Made by a program: the position numbers and the translations under genes. The notes under the pieces were generated by a model. It made no database searches, was not told where the DNA came from, and worked only from the letters and a program-made list of their open reading frames with translations. This document shows, piece by piece, positions 9,966 through 19,465 of a stretch of 64,000 nt of DNA (the first letter of the stretch is position 1; each line of letters opens with the position of its first letter). Source of the DNA: Flavipsychrobacter sp. (GTDB lineage: Bacteria > Bacteroidota > Bacteroidia > Chitinophagales > Chitinophagaceae); contig JARLGY010000023.1 in assembly GCA_031292525.1 (NCBI GenBank), positions 245,748 to 309,747 on the forward strand, in the 5' to 3' direction.

Positions 9966-10775
9966 TTAACGTCCCTGCATTGCAGCAAGCATGTTACCAT
10001 ACACGCTGTTAAGCGTTGTAAGATTTTTAGATAACAAAGCAATTTGTTCTTTAGCTGCAACTGCATCAGTAGCACTTGATGCCATAGCATCAGATGCATT
10101 AACCAGGTTGCTATAGAATTTGTTCATCGCTTTCAGGTGATTATTCGCATCAGACAATTCTACTTCATAGATCTGATTCAGTGAACCCAGGTTCTTTGAC
10201 AATACAACCACTTGTTCGTGGAACTTAGTTGTGTCTTCAGAAGCGTTATTGAATGCAGCCATCGTATTAGTAGCACCTACAAAAGTAGTTTTCATCTGGC
10301 CCAAAGCTTCAGCAGCTTCACGTGCACTTGAAGAATATGCATTTGTTGCACTTGTAACTTCAGAGATGTCTTTTATCTGGTTAACAGTCTGACCAAAGCG
10401 TTGGAAATTTTCACCTAATTTAGTCAGGTTAGCAGGGGTAATGTTTGCTTCTTCCAGCATCTTATCCAGTGATTTTGATGGAGAACCAGCTATGCCACCT
10501 TTTTTAGCTTTCTGGTAAGCCTCCAAATGCGGACTTTCATCAAGACCTGGGTAGAAGCGTTCCCAATAGTAATCTTTGTGAGGAGGCAAAAGACCTATAA
10601 GAGCAAATATGAATACTTCTGTCATCATACCTGCAGTAAGCATACCACCAGCACCTGGCCAGTGTTGTATTTTAAATAGAGCACCCATCAAAACCACCGA
10701 TGCACCTATACCTATTATAAAGTTGTTTACGTATTTCCCTTTAGGGGTTTCAAAAAACATGGTTATCGACTTCAT
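9966..10775 (-). CDS. gldL: Type IX secretion motor protein GldL (PorL)
   Basis: 269 residues. Two transmembrane helices lie near the N-terminus (about 14-35, FIIGIGASVVLMGALFKIQHW, and about 44-64, LTAGMMTEVFIFALIGLLPP), and a long cytoplasmic helical domain follows. The second helix carries the conserved glutamate (in MMTEVFIF) thought to take part in proton flow. Partner of GldM in the motor. Located 58 bp after gldK and 83 bp before gldM on the same strand. Size and topology fit the family. Confidence 0.96.
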   Translation of the reverse strand: MKSITMFFETPKGKYVNNFIIGIGASVVLMGALFKIQHWPGAGGMLTAGMMTEVFIFALIGLLPPHKDYYWERFYPGLDESPHLEAYQKAKKGGIAGSPSKSLDKMLEEANITPANLTKLGENFQRFGQTVNQIKDISEVTSATNAYSSSAREAAEALGQMKTTFVGATNTMAAFNNASEDTTKFHEQVVVLSKNLGSLNQIYEVELSDANNHLKAMNKFYSNLVNASDAMASSATDAVAAKEQIALLSKNLTTLNSVYGNMLAAMQGR

Positions 10776-10833
10776 ACTATTCTTATGTTATAAGTTGAGT
10801 TAATTTATTAATTGGCTATTCAGGTGCATAAAT

Positions 10834-12099
10834 TTAGCGTAATGTCCGCCTGTTGGTAAGTGCAGGAGCAATTTCCTGGTAGATGCAACGGAAGCCAATA
10901 TATGCTTTTGAAGTATCTGCATATTCATAATCCCTTGTACTTACCTGCAGGTAGAATGCTACGTCTCTCCAGCTACCACCGCGTACAACCTTACGTTTCA
11001 TCCACTGAGGATCATTTTCACGCATCTTGTATTCTATTTCAGGGTTGATGTCAGCAACAGTTGAGTATGCATTACCGAAGTATGATGAACTTGTCCATTC
11101 AGCAACGTTACCGGCCATGTTATACAAACCGTAGTCGTTAGGATAATATTTGTCAACAGGTACAGTATAAAGACCGCCATCTGCTGCATAGTTACCACGT
11201 TGTGGTTTGAAGTTAGCCAGGTAGCAACCTTTCTTGTTTACGATGTAAGGACCGCCCCATGGATAAGGAGCTTCGTTACGGCTACCACGTGCTGCCCACT
11301 CCCACTGCATTTCATTAGGCAGCGTAAACTGACCTTCAAAATATTGACGGGTTCTGTCACGCTCAGACTTCCATGTCTGTGTACGCCATGCGCAGAATGC
11401 ATTTGCCTGTTTCCAGTTTACACCTACAACAGGATATTTGTTGAAGGCTGGGAACCAGTTGTACTGAAGTGCAATAGGTTCGTTGTAAGAATACATGAAC
11501 TGTTTTACCCAAACAGCAGTGTCAGGATATATGCCCACTGTATTTTTCTCAATGAAGTTAGTACGAGGCTGGCTTGGATTTCTCACAGCGTCTTCGTAGT
11601 TGAACACTTCGTAGTGATACTGGAGTTTGCTGTTATCAAACTCTTTCCTTCCCCAACCACTTTGGTCGGCCTGGATGAAAAGGGTTGACAGTTGATCCTG
11701 CAGATCCTGGTCTTTCCAGTTGATGCGCTTAGACATATCAACACGTTGTGTACCATCCGCGTTATCTTTAAAATCACCCAACAACGTATGCGCTATTGAA
11801 TCGCGAACGTAGTTTGTGAACTGGCGATACTCAGCATTTGATATTTCCGTGGCATCCATGTAGAAACCGGTGATCTGGGCGGTCCGTATCAAGGCGTCAT
11901 TTTTACCACGGATATCCTGGTCGCTGGCCCCCATCTTTAACACACCGGAAGGAACATACACCATGCCAAGCGGTACAGGGGCTTTGTATGGAAGCACTGT
12001 TGGCGCTCCTACCAATTGGCCACCGGAACCCGATTTTCCACAGCTTGCAGCCAATGCGAGAAATGCTATAGCTGAGATCTTCAGGGAAAGTTGTTTCAT
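10834..12099 (-). CDS. gldK: Type IX secretion / gliding lipoprotein GldK (PorK)
   Basis: The ATG at 12099 gives 421 residues beginning with a lipoprotein signal peptide and lipobox (LALAASC, Cys about 22). An in-frame upstream start at 12285 would overlap the preceding gene and place the lipobox internally, so it was rejected. The body is a formylglycine-generating-enzyme/sulfatase-modifying-factor fold: MVYVPSGVLKMGASDQD, then NEMQWEWAARG, GLYNMAGNVAEWT and VVRGGSW. GldK anchors the periplasmic GldK/GldN ring to the outer membrane. First gene of gldKLMN, with about 180 bp of leader that probably contains the operon promoter. gldJ, often found elsewhere in these genomes, is not in the window. 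Confidence 0.95.
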   Translation of the reverse strand: MKQLSLKISAIAFLALAASCGKSGSGGQLVGAPTVLPYKAPVPLGMVYVPSGVLKMGASDQDIRGKNDALIRTAQITGFYMDATEISNAEYRQFTNYVRDSIAHTLLGDFKDNADGTQRVDMSKRINWKDQDLQDQLSTLFIQADQSGWGRKEFDNSKLQYHYEVFNYEDAVRNPSQPRTNFIEKNTVGIYPDTAVWVKQFMYSYNEPIALQYNWFPAFNKYPVVGVNWKQANAFCAWRTQTWKSERDRTRQYFEGQFTLPNEMQWEWAARGSRNEAPYPWGGPYIVNKKGCYLANFKPQRGNYAADGGLYTVPVDKYYPNDYGLYNMAGNVAEWTSSSYFGNAYSTVADINPEIEYKMRENDPQWMKRKVVRGGSWRDVAFYLQVSTRDYEYADTSKAYIGFRCIYQEIAPALTNRRTLR

Positions 12100-12281
12100 A
12101 CTACTGTTATTGTTGTTTTTGCGGTTCGGCAAATGAAATAATTTTTGGTTATCAATTCTTCTTACTGGTAACCGATGCACAATATTTAAAGTTTTTTCCA
12201 AAAATGCAAGCTTCAAAAGAAAAATTGTTAAATAAATCCAAACTATTTTCTCTAAAAATCTGTCTCTTGATATAAAAAGGG

Positions 12282-14306
12282 TCAATACCTCACTAATCTT
12301 TTCACGCTTTCGAAATCATTGACAGGGGCATTGCAGGAGAACTCTGTGCAAACAAATATATACAATTCGCGGTCATTTTTTTTATTTTCCAATATCGGCA
12401 ATTCAGATATTTCTTTTGTTGAATTGACAATATAGCATTGTGATAAAAATTCGCCTTCCAGTTTTATTCTCATTTCTTCAAACCCTTTACCCGTAATGGT
12501 TACAGCCTTTATCCCGGCAACATATCGCTGAAGCAACACACCCCACAATCCGAATGAATATGGGTATCTTGACACTGTCACATTCATTTTATACATCATT
12601 CTTTTTGCCTGTTCCACCCATTCTGTTCGTTCCATAACAAGTCCGGAAACAAAGAAATTGTACACCATAACAGCATTTGCTGAAGGTGTAGCTCCATCAT
12701 AAACATCTACTTTTCTTACCGGTACCCCTTGGTGGGATGCTGATGAATAATAAAAAAAATCTCCATCCTCATGTTCAAAATCTTTTTTTGCGGTCTCAAT
12801 AAGGTGTGCCGCCTTCAAAATCAACGCCTCATCACCTGTTGCTGAGGCCAGTTGCAGCATTGCTTGTACCAGGTAAGCATAATCATCCAGGTTGGCCGCA
12901 ATACGGGCTATTCCCGCCTTCCATACATGCATCAGCCCATCTTTTGTAGAGAAATTCTGCAGCATCCATTGCATATGTTCTGTCGCGCGTTTTATGTATG
13001 CCGGCTCTTGCAAAGCAACACCTGCTTTGCACACAGCAAGGTTCATCAAGGCATTCCACGAGAGCAGACTTTTATCATCAGTAGCTGGCCGTATACGGCC
13101 ACTCCTCCGGGCCAGCAATTTCGCCTTTACTTGATCTATTCGCTGCGTTAGTGCTTCAATAGGAATGTGATGCTCTTCAGCCACTGCAGCCATTTTCATG
13201 GGCACATGCAGTATGTTTGTTTCTTCCCAGTTCCCATCTTCTTTTACACCAAAATAGGCTGCTACGGCCTCATCATTTTCCCCAATAGTATCCAGCCATT
13301 CAGCCCACGTCCAGGTATAAAATTTCCCTTCCACACCTTCGCTATCGGCGTCCAGGGCGCTATAATATCCGCCCGAAATATCTTTGAGTTCACGCTCAGT
13401 AAATGCTATCGTTTCTTGTATGGCAATTTTATAATGTGGCTGCTTGGTGATCATCCATGCATCGCATAGCGACAACACGATCAGTGCATTATCATACAGC
13501 ATTTTTTCAAAGTGTGGTATCAGCCAGTCCTCATCTGTGGCATACCTGGCAAAACCGCCACCTAATTGGTCGTAGATACCTCCGTATATCATACTGTCAA
13601 GGCTCAGCAATGCTTGTTTTAACGCTGCTTCATTTTGTGTAAAATGGTAATGTTCCAGCAAAAAATTAATGGCCATTGTACCCGGAAATTTCGGTGCTCG
13701 CCCAAAGCCACCTTTTCCCTTATCTGCTTGTTTTAAAAGATTTTCGGCCATCAGTTTGCAGGTATCCATATCCCACGTAGCGCCCTCACCTTTAGCTGGC
13801 GTAGCTGAGGCCTGGCGCAGGTATGCAGTCATTTGTTCTGCTTGTCCGGCAACATCTTCCTGCCGGTTGTGCCAGGCATGGTGCATTTGCTGTAGCACCT
13901 GCGCCCACGACTGCCGGTTAAAAGCTGGCCTTACAGGAAAGTAAGTGCCGCCAAAGAATGGAACCCTGCCGGGGGTAACAAAAACATTTAGAGGCCACCC
14001 GCCACTGCCGCTAATGGCTTGTACTGCATCCATATACATGTGATCCACATCCGGATATTCTTCCCGGTCCACTTTTATACACACAAAATGCTCATTCATG
14101 TATGCTGCCGTAGCAGCATCTTCAAAACTTTCTTTTTCCATTACATGGCACCAGTGGCACGCCGCATAACCTATACTTACCAGCACAGGCTTATTTTCTT
14201 TTTCGGCACGCTCAAAAGCCTCATCGCCCCAGGCATACCAATCCACGGGGTTATGTGCGTGTTGCAATAAGTAGGGGCTTAGTTCATCTATCAACCTGTT
14301 AGCCAT
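12282..14306 (-). CDS. Thioredoxin-domain DUF255 protein (YyaL/SSP411 family)
   Basis: The start at 14306 gives 674 residues beginning [20 protein letters not shown], the conserved N-terminus of the family; an upstream in-frame ATG at 14369 only adds unconserved residues. A thioredoxin-like domain (about 1-170) holds CHWC at 50-53 in the sequence [17 protein letters not shown]. The remainder (about 200-670) is an (alpha/alpha)6-type region related to N-acylglucosamine 2-epimerase/cellobiose-epimerase folds ([21 protein letters not shown]). No signal peptide, so cytoplasmic. The biochemical role of this widespread family is not established; a redox-linked sugar-processing role is only a guess. 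It ends 182 bp before the gldK start on the same strand. Confidence 0.88.
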   Translation of the reverse strand: MANRLIDELSPYLLQHAHNPVDWYAWGDEAFERAEKENKPVLVSIGYAACHWCHVMEKESFEDAATAAYMNEHFVCIKVDREEYPDVDHMYMDAVQAISGSGGWPLNVFVTPGRVPFFGGTYFPVRPAFNRQSWAQVLQQMHHAWHNRQEDVAGQAEQMTAYLRQASATPAKGEGATWDMDTCKLMAENLLKQADKGKGGFGRAPKFPGTMAINFLLEHYHFTQNEAALKQALLSLDSMIYGGIYDQLGGGFARYATDEDWLIPHFEKMLYDNALIVLSLCDAWMITKQPHYKIAIQETIAFTERELKDISGGYYSALDADSEGVEGKFYTWTWAEWLDTIGENDEAVAAYFGVKEDGNWEETNILHVPMKMAAVAEEHHIPIEALTQRIDQVKAKLLARRSGRIRPATDDKSLLSWNALMNLAVCKAGVALQEPAYIKRATEHMQWMLQNFSTKDGLMHVWKAGIARIAANLDDYAYLVQAMLQLASATGDEALILKAAHLIETAKKDFEHEDGDFFYYSSASHQGVPVRKVDVYDGATPSANAVMVYNFFVSGLVMERTEWVEQAKRMMYKMNVTVSRYPYSFGLWGVLLQRYVAGIKAVTITGKGFEEMRIKLEGEFLSQCYIVNSTKEISELPILENKKNDRELYIFVCTEFSCNAPVNDFESVKRLVRY

Positions 14307-14437
14307 AATAATGCTGTTTTGCTGTGTACCACAGCTTTGAACATGCAATTTAGGGACCTGTGGCGACACATGAACCAGAGAAGTAACAGAGAATGCTACT
14401 TACAGCAATTTTATTTCCTTAGGTGAGGATGCTTAAA

Positions 14438-15247
14438 TTATTTCTTGGTGGGCAAAGCAGTACTCCTTTGGTCTCCCAGAAATTTATCCAGGGCAGAGAT
14501 CATAGAAGGTGTTTGGGGAGCAGGCGCTTTCACTTGCAGTTTCATACCGGCATCTTCAACAGCCTTAGTGGTAGTAGGGCCAAAAGCGCCAAATACAGTA
14601 CCATTTTGCTTGAAGTCAGGCACATTTTCCAATAGATTCTGCACACTAAACGGACTGAAGAAAACGATCATATCATATTGCGCCTTCATTATAGGGGCAA
14701 TATCGTTCGAAACTGTTTTATAAAGGGTTACCTCTGCAAATACAACGCTGTGCTTCGCCAGGTAATTCAGTATATCATTTTTTGCATTATCCGATGCGGG
14801 AAGTATAAACTTTTCGTTATTCTTATGTTTACCTATCACATCCAGCAAGCCTTCAGTAGAGCCATCGGCGGAAAAGAAAACTTTACGCTTCCTATATAAA
14901 ATGAATTTTTGCAGATATAATGCTACGGCCTCGGTAATGCAAAAGTATTTCATGTCCTGAGACACTTTTACTTTCAGTTCTTCACATATACGAAAAAAAT
15001 GATCTACAGCATTACGACTGGTAAAAATGATCGCCGTGTACTCGTTAATATCCACTCGCTGTTTGCGAAAATCCTTACCACTAAGCCCTTCAACACGTAT
15101 AAAAGGGAAAAAATCAAGTTGAAGTTCGTACTTCCGGGCGAGATCAAAATATGGAGACTTTTCCGTTTCAGGGCGCGCCTGAGTGATCAATACTTTATTG
15201 ACTACCTTTTGCTCAACTTTCCCTTGCGATCGAACAGCTTTGGCCAT
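14438..15247 (-). CDS. hemD: Uroporphyrinogen-III synthase
   Basis: 269 residues with the two-lobed HemD pattern. The N-terminal lobe has VLITQARPETEKSPYFDLA and YTAIIFTSRNAVDHFF, followed by the YFCITEAVALYL and SADGSTEGLLD regions. The C-terminal lobe has FILPASDNAKNDIL, then IVFFSPFSVQNLLEN and a late FGAFGPTTTKAVEDAGM motif. The enzyme cyclises hydroxymethylbilane with inversion of ring D to give uroporphyrinogen III in heme synthesis. It is followed on the same strand by nothing closely linked, and the DUF4271 membrane-protein gene precedes it, a pairing often seen in Bacteroidota. A basic N-terminal extension of about 15 residues precedes the fold. HemD is poorly conserved overall, but these motifs are clear. 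Confidence 0.88.
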   Translation of the reverse strand: MAKAVRSQGKVEQKVVNKVLITQARPETEKSPYFDLARKYELQLDFFPFIRVEGLSGKDFRKQRVDINEYTAIIFTSRNAVDHFFRICEELKVKVSQDMKYFCITEAVALYLQKFILYRKRKVFFSADGSTEGLLDVIGKHKNNEKFILPASDNAKNDILNYLAKHSVVFAEVTLYKTVSNDIAPIMKAQYDMIVFFSPFSVQNLLENVPDFKQNGTVFGAFGPTTTKAVEDAGMKLQVKAPAPQTPSMISALDKFLGDQRSTALPTKK

Positions 15248-15305
15248 ATGATGAATAAATCGGGGTTATTTTAAGTTAATAATTGTTATTAACGCTTCAA
15301 ACACA

Positions 15306-16190
15306 CTACCAGAACAGCAATCCGCGTATTAACAACTTCATCAACACTGCCAATGGCAATAATTCCGAGGCGCAAAGGTACGTAAAAAAATGAAATTTAC
15401 TGTACTGGAAGAATGACCCAAATACCTGCCACGACCTTACATACCTGTTTACGAACAAAAGAAGGCAAGCAATAAACGACACTACAATGATGGGATGCGC
15501 CCACATAGGCTCAGAAAAAGCCATAATAACTATGAAGGGCAGTAGAACAATAGCCAGTATTTTGTTCATCAGGAATACGTTGAACAGGTAATGATCTGTC
15601 ACTCCTTCAACCCTGAAAGCCCAGCCACTAAAGCGCACCGCAGCATACTTAGCTATATATATAAGCATTGTACCAGCTATAAGCATTACTATAAGCAGGA
15701 AAGATGATATGCTCCCTACCCTATTGGGCGTAAGCAGCTTTATCACATAGTACAAATATGTCCCTGCAGATATAGTAAAAAACACATTCATCATCAGGTT
15801 AGATATGCCCGCCCCTTGTATCTGCTCCTTCAGCTGCCTATTGCTCAGAGTGGGGTTGGTAAACGCGCGCCACAGGTTATAAAAATATTTGGGGTCTAGC
15901 AGGCGTATAAAACCAAGCACAAAACAGAGGAACAGCAATACATAAAAATCAAGCGTTCGGTCTGCCCCTGTGTGCGCATGCGTATAGCCTTCTACCGTCA
16001 GTTTACCCAGCATTTGGGGGTGTCCGTGCAAAAGGCTGTCCATCATCCGCGATGTTCCCTTTTCAATGGTAGCTTGGTCTGCCACAGTATGTAAACCATA
16101 ATGGGCAGGCTGTATAGCTGCATCAGCACGCAGGGCAAAAAATAAAAAAATAAAAAAAATGGTCCTGCAACAGTTTTTTAATAGCCCCAT
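15306..16190 (-). CDS. DUF4271 multi-pass membrane protein
   Basis: 294 residues: an N-terminal signal/anchor (TIFFIFLFFALRADA), a soluble stretch to about residue 75, then about seven hydrophobic helices (for example DFYVLLFLCFVLGFIRLL, MMNVFFTISAGTYLYYVI, IVLLPFIVIMAFSEPMWAHPIIVV). Recognised as DUF4271, a Bacteroidota-specific integral membrane family of unknown function that often sits beside hemD, as here (59 bp upstream of hemD). Whether it has a part in heme synthesis is not known. Divergent from hemW; the intergenic region has a plausible hemW promoter. Confidence 0.82.
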   Translation of the reverse strand: MGLLKNCCRTIFFIFLFFALRADAAIQPAHYGLHTVADQATIEKGTSRMMDSLLHGHPQMLGKLTVEGYTHAHTGADRTLDFYVLLFLCFVLGFIRLLDPKYFYNLWRAFTNPTLSNRQLKEQIQGAGISNLMMNVFFTISAGTYLYYVIKLLTPNRVGSISSFLLIVMLIAGTMLIYIAKYAAVRFSGWAFRVEGVTDHYLFNVFLMNKILAIVLLPFIVIMAFSEPMWAHPIIVVSFIACLLLFVNRYVRSWQVFGSFFQYSKFHFFTYLCASELLPLAVLMKLLIRGLLFW

Positions 16191-16281
16191 ATAGTCAATG
16201 CCGGCAAAGTTACATTTTTAAAACAGGCAGGTAAAGCATTTAGAAAAACTTTGTCTTGAATTTCGGCATGCTTATTAGTAG

Positions 16282-16289
16282 TAATTTTG
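16282..16289 (+). promoter_or_regulatory. Candidate promoter -7 box for hemW
   Basis: TAATTTTG fits the Bacteroidota -7 consensus TAnnTTTG exactly. A TTG at 16256-16258 lies 23 bp upstream as a possible -33 element. The translation start at 16340 is about 50 nt downstream. Confidence 0.4.
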
Positions 16290-16339
16290 CAATTCCCTGT
16301 CTTTTTTATACTTCTATCCTAATTTTTTCAGTAATCACT

Positions 16340-17479
16340 ATGGCTGGTATATACCTCCACATTCCTTTTTGCAAACAGGCCTGCACCTATTGCAACTTCC
16401 ATTTCTCTACTTCTTTACAACGCAAGGGCGAAATGCTGGAGGCTTTGTTACGCGAACTCACAATGCAACGGCACTATCTGCAGGATCGCCCCATTGAGAC
16501 CATTTATTTTGGCGGTGGCACACCTTCATTGCTTACTTCCGATGAAATAAAACGGCTCACTGAGACCATCTACCTCAACTATAATGTTACTGATCTGAAG
16601 GAATTTACCCTTGAGGCCAACCCCGACGACCTCGATACAGCCTACCTTAAAACATTAAAAACTACAGCAGTCACCCGGCTAAGTGTAGGTGTTCAATCTT
16701 TCCGGGAAACAGACTTGCTCTATATGAATAGGGCACACAATGTGCAACAGGCCGACTATTCCATAAAAGCGGCACAGGATGCCGGATTCACAAATCTTAC
16801 CATCGACCTTATATATGGCACCCCGGGGCTCACAGATGCCGACTGGCTCTACAACCTTTCCAGGCTAACAGCTTTGCAGATACCACACTTTTCAGCTTAC
16901 GCACTTACTGTTGAAGAGGGCACAGCACTGGATCACGCCATTAAAAAGAAAAAAGCAATACCAGTTGATGCAGCGCAAGCCGCCGGCCAGTTTGAAATAC
17001 TGATGGCGCAGGCTCCCCTTATGGGTTACGATCATTATGAAATATCCAATTTTGCACTACCTGGCATGTATGCGGTCCACAATACCAATTACTGGCGCGG
17101 CATTCCCTATATAGGTATTGGCCCCTCAGCCCATTCATTTAATGGCAAAGAACGCAGATGGAATGTGGCCAACAATGCATTATATACTAAGAACATACTA
17201 CAAGACAATACACTCATGTACGAAAACGAGGTATTGACACGTGTACAACACCTCAACGAATACATCATGACATCGCTGCGAACTATGTGGGGCTGCGACC
17301 TGGATAAAGTACGCAATGAATGGGGCAATGAATATGCAGAGCAGGTCATTGAAAGCAGTTATGAGTTCCGGGAAAAGAAGTGGCTGATCGAAAAAGAGGG
17401 CAAACTTATAGTTACTGATGCAGGTAAATTATTTGCAGACAGAATAGCCGGAGAAATGTTTACAGATGAAATTAAATAA
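16340..17479 (+). CDS. hemW: Radical SAM heme chaperone HemW
   Basis: The ATG at 16340 gives 379 residues starting MAGIYLHIPFCKQACTYCNF, which places the radical-SAM cluster motif CxxxCxxC (C11, C15, C18) at its usual place; the longer frame from 16256 adds a hydrophobic unconserved leader. Other motifs: YFGGGTPSLL, TLEANPDD, RLSVGVQSF, DLIYGTPGLT and IGIGPSAHSF. These identify the oxygen-independent coproporphyrinogen-III-oxidase-like group now called HemW, which binds heme and delivers it to respiratory enzymes rather than oxidising coproporphyrinogen. The fourth cysteine seen in true HemN (CxxxCxxCxC) is replaced by Phe20, which supports HemW. Cytoplasmic. Its target could include the heme-copper oxidase encoded at 42-45 kb; that link is inference. 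Confidence 0.9.
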   Translation: MAGIYLHIPFCKQACTYCNFHFSTSLQRKGEMLEALLRELTMQRHYLQDRPIETIYFGGGTPSLLTSDEIKRLTETIYLNYNVTDLKEFTLEANPDDLDTAYLKTLKTTAVTRLSVGVQSFRETDLLYMNRAHNVQQADYSIKAAQDAGFTNLTIDLIYGTPGLTDADWLYNLSRLTALQIPHFSAYALTVEEGTALDHAIKKKKAIPVDAAQAAGQFEILMAQAPLMGYDHYEISNFALPGMYAVHNTNYWRGIPYIGIGPSAHSFNGKERRWNVANNALYTKNILQDNTLMYENEVLTRVQHLNEYIMTSLRTMWGCDLDKVRNEWGNEYAEQVIESSYEFREKKWLIEKEGKLIVTDAGKLFADRIAGEMFTDEIK

Positions 17480-17572
17480 TCTTCAATATAAACCCGTAAA
17501 GTCAATTTTTAATAGAAACCTATCTATTTATCAACTTATAAAGTAATTTAGCCGCCCAAATATCTCATTTTA

Positions 17573-18319
17573 ATGAAATTGCTTGAAAATAAGGTAGCCA
17601 TAATTACAGGTGCCAGTCGTGGCATAGGTGAAGCTATAGCCCTGAAGTTTGCTGAGCACGGCGCACATGTGGCGTTCACTTATTTGTCTTCAGAGGAACG
17701 TGCCAAAGCGCTGGAAGAAAAACTTACAGCCCTGGGTGTAAAAGCCAAAGGCTATAAATGTGATGCTGGTGACTATAAGAGCACAGAAGATCTGGCCGCA
17801 GAAGTTTTAAAAACATTTGGCACCATCGATATCTGCGTGAACAACGCTGGCATCTCTAAAGACAACTTATTATTGCGTCTTACTCCTGAACAGTGGGACG
17901 ATGTAATGCAGGCCAACCTGCGCTCGGTGTACAATCTCACCCGCCAGGTAATAAAACCCATGATGAAAGCCCGCTCTGGAAGCATTATCAACCTTAGCTC
18001 CATTGTAGGCATGAAGGGCAATGGTGGCCAAAGCGCTTACGCAGCATCAAAAGCAGGCGTTATTGGTTTTACTAAATCTATAGCCCAGGAAATGGGTACA
18101 CGCAACATACGTTGCAACGCCATAGCCCCGGGTTTTATAGAAACAGACATGACACACTACCTGAAAGGCGATGGTGCAGAAAAATGGTTCGAGAAAATAC
18201 CACTCGGCCATTATGGTAAACCGGAAGAGGTAGCCGATACAGCCCTATTCCTTGCATCAGGGATGAGTAATTATATAACCGGCCAGGTAATAAGTGTATG
18301 TGGCGGTATGAACATGTAG
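17573..18319 (+). CDS. fabG: 3-oxoacyl-[acyl-carrier-protein] reductase
   Basis: 248 residues, a standard short-chain dehydrogenase. The cofactor motif TGASRGIG is at 12-19, NNAG is at 90-93, and the catalytic residues N115, S142/S143, Y156 and K160 (YAASK) are in place. The C-terminus ends GQVISVCGGMNM as in FabG. It reduces 3-oxoacyl-ACP with NADPH in each round of fatty-acid elongation. A fabH gene follows 75 bp downstream, supporting a fatty-acid role over other SDR functions. Alternative: a general SDR, since FabG and other SDRs are close, but length, motifs and context all favour FabG. Confidence 0.92.
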   Translation: MKLLENKVAIITGASRGIGEAIALKFAEHGAHVAFTYLSSEERAKALEEKLTALGVKAKGYKCDAGDYKSTEDLAAEVLKTFGTIDICVNNAGISKDNLLLRLTPEQWDDVMQANLRSVYNLTRQVIKPMMKARSGSIINLSSIVGMKGNGGQSAYAASKAGVIGFTKSIAQEMGTRNIRCNAIAPGFIETDMTHYLKGDGAEKWFEKIPLGHYGKPEEVADTALFLASGMSNYITGQVISVCGGMNM

Positions 18320-18394
18320 TATATAGTAATTACACTATTATTGTTAACCTGTAGCGGACTTTAATATTACTTTCCGCTCTGCAAAAAGAAAATA

Positions 18395-19393
18395 ATGCAA
18401 AAAATACACGCTGCAATTACAGCTGTGGGTGGCTATACCCCCGACTATATACTCACTAATGCCGAGTTGGAAACCATGATGGACACCAACGATGAGTGGA
18501 TACAAACCCGCACCGGCATCAAAGAAAGACGAATACTGAAAGGCGAAGGCCTTGGCTCATCAGACATGGGCGCCGAAGCTGTAAAAGTACTGTTGGCAAA
18601 AAAGAACATTGACCCAAAGGAGATAGAACTAGTGATATGTGCTACTGCTACTCCCGATATGCTCTTCCCTGCTACTGCCAATATCATTTGTGATAAGGTG
18701 GGTATGACCAATGCATGGGGATATGACATTAGCGCTGCATGCAGCGGGTTCTTATTCGCGCTTACCACAGCCTCACAGTTCATAGAAAACGGCAGGCACA
18801 AAAAAGTACTGGTCATAGGCGCCGACAAAATGAGCTCCATAGTAAATTATGAAGACCGTGCTACTGCCATCATATTTGGCGATGCTGCAGCTTGCGTTTT
18901 ATTGGAACCTGACACCGACGGCTATGGCATACTAGATACAATAACCAGGACAGATGGCAGCGGCCGCACCTACTTGCACCAGAAAGCAGGAGGATCAGTA
19001 AAACCTGCATCACTGGAAACTGTAATGAACAAGGAGCACTACATATACCAGGAGGGCCAACCAGTATTTAAGTTTGCAGTAAAGAACATGGCCGATGTAT
19101 CTGCTGAAATTATGGAGCGCAACAACCTCACCAGCGATGACATAGCCTGGCTGGTACCACACCAGGCCAACAAACGCATCATCACAGCTACAGGCGAACG
19201 CATGAACCTGCCAGCTGAAAAAGTGATGATTAACATTGATAAATATGGCAATACTACCAACGCAACAATACCTCTTTGCCTATTTGAATGGCAAGATCGC
19301 TTGCATAAAGGAGATAACATTGTGTTGGCTGCTTTTGGCGGAGGCTTCACATGGGGTTCCATATACCTTAAGTGGGCTTACGATACTGTATAA
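18395..19393 (+). CDS. fabH: 3-oxoacyl-ACP synthase III
   Basis: 332 residues with the KAS III catalytic triad: C116 in DISAACSGFLFAL, H256 in VPHQANKRI and N286 in KYGNTTNAT. Further family motifs are NDEWIQTRTGIKERR and GADKMSSIVNYEDR. It condenses an acyl-CoA primer with malonyl-ACP to start fatty-acid synthesis. In branched-chain producers such as many Bacteroidota the primer is often isobutyryl- or methylbutyryl-CoA, but the pocket cannot be judged here. It follows fabG on the same strand and is closed by a strong bidirectional terminator. Confidence 0.94.
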   Translation: MQKIHAAITAVGGYTPDYILTNAELETMMDTNDEWIQTRTGIKERRILKGEGLGSSDMGAEAVKVLLAKKNIDPKEIELVICATATPDMLFPATANIICDKVGMTNAWGYDISAACSGFLFALTTASQFIENGRHKKVLVIGADKMSSIVNYEDRATAIIFGDAAACVLLEPDTDGYGILDTITRTDGSGRTYLHQKAGGSVKPASLETVMNKEHYIYQEGQPVFKFAVKNMADVSAEIMERNNLTSDDIAWLVPHQANKRIITATGERMNLPAEKVMINIDKYGNTTNATIPLCLFEWQDRLHKGDNIVLAAFGGGFTWGSIYLKWAYDTV

Positions 19394-19408
19394 CACATCA
19401 TTAGACAT

Positions 19409-19447
19409 AAAAAAGGCGTTGATGTTTTACAGACATCAACGCCTTTT
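19409..19447. terminator. Bidirectional terminator between fabH and the YwqK-like genes
   Basis: Inverted repeat of about 16 bp, AAAAAGGCGTTGATGT paired with ACATCAACGCCTTTTT around a 6-7-nt loop. T runs follow on both strands, so it can end fabH on the plus strand and the YwqK-like genes on the minus strand. Confidence 0.88.
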
Positions 19448-19465
19448 TCGTTACCAAATATCACA

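Noticed and set aside
12100..12285. N-terminal extension of gldK
   Set aside because: Would put the lipobox 62 residues inside the protein and overlap the upstream gene; the ATG at 12099 fits lipoprotein export.
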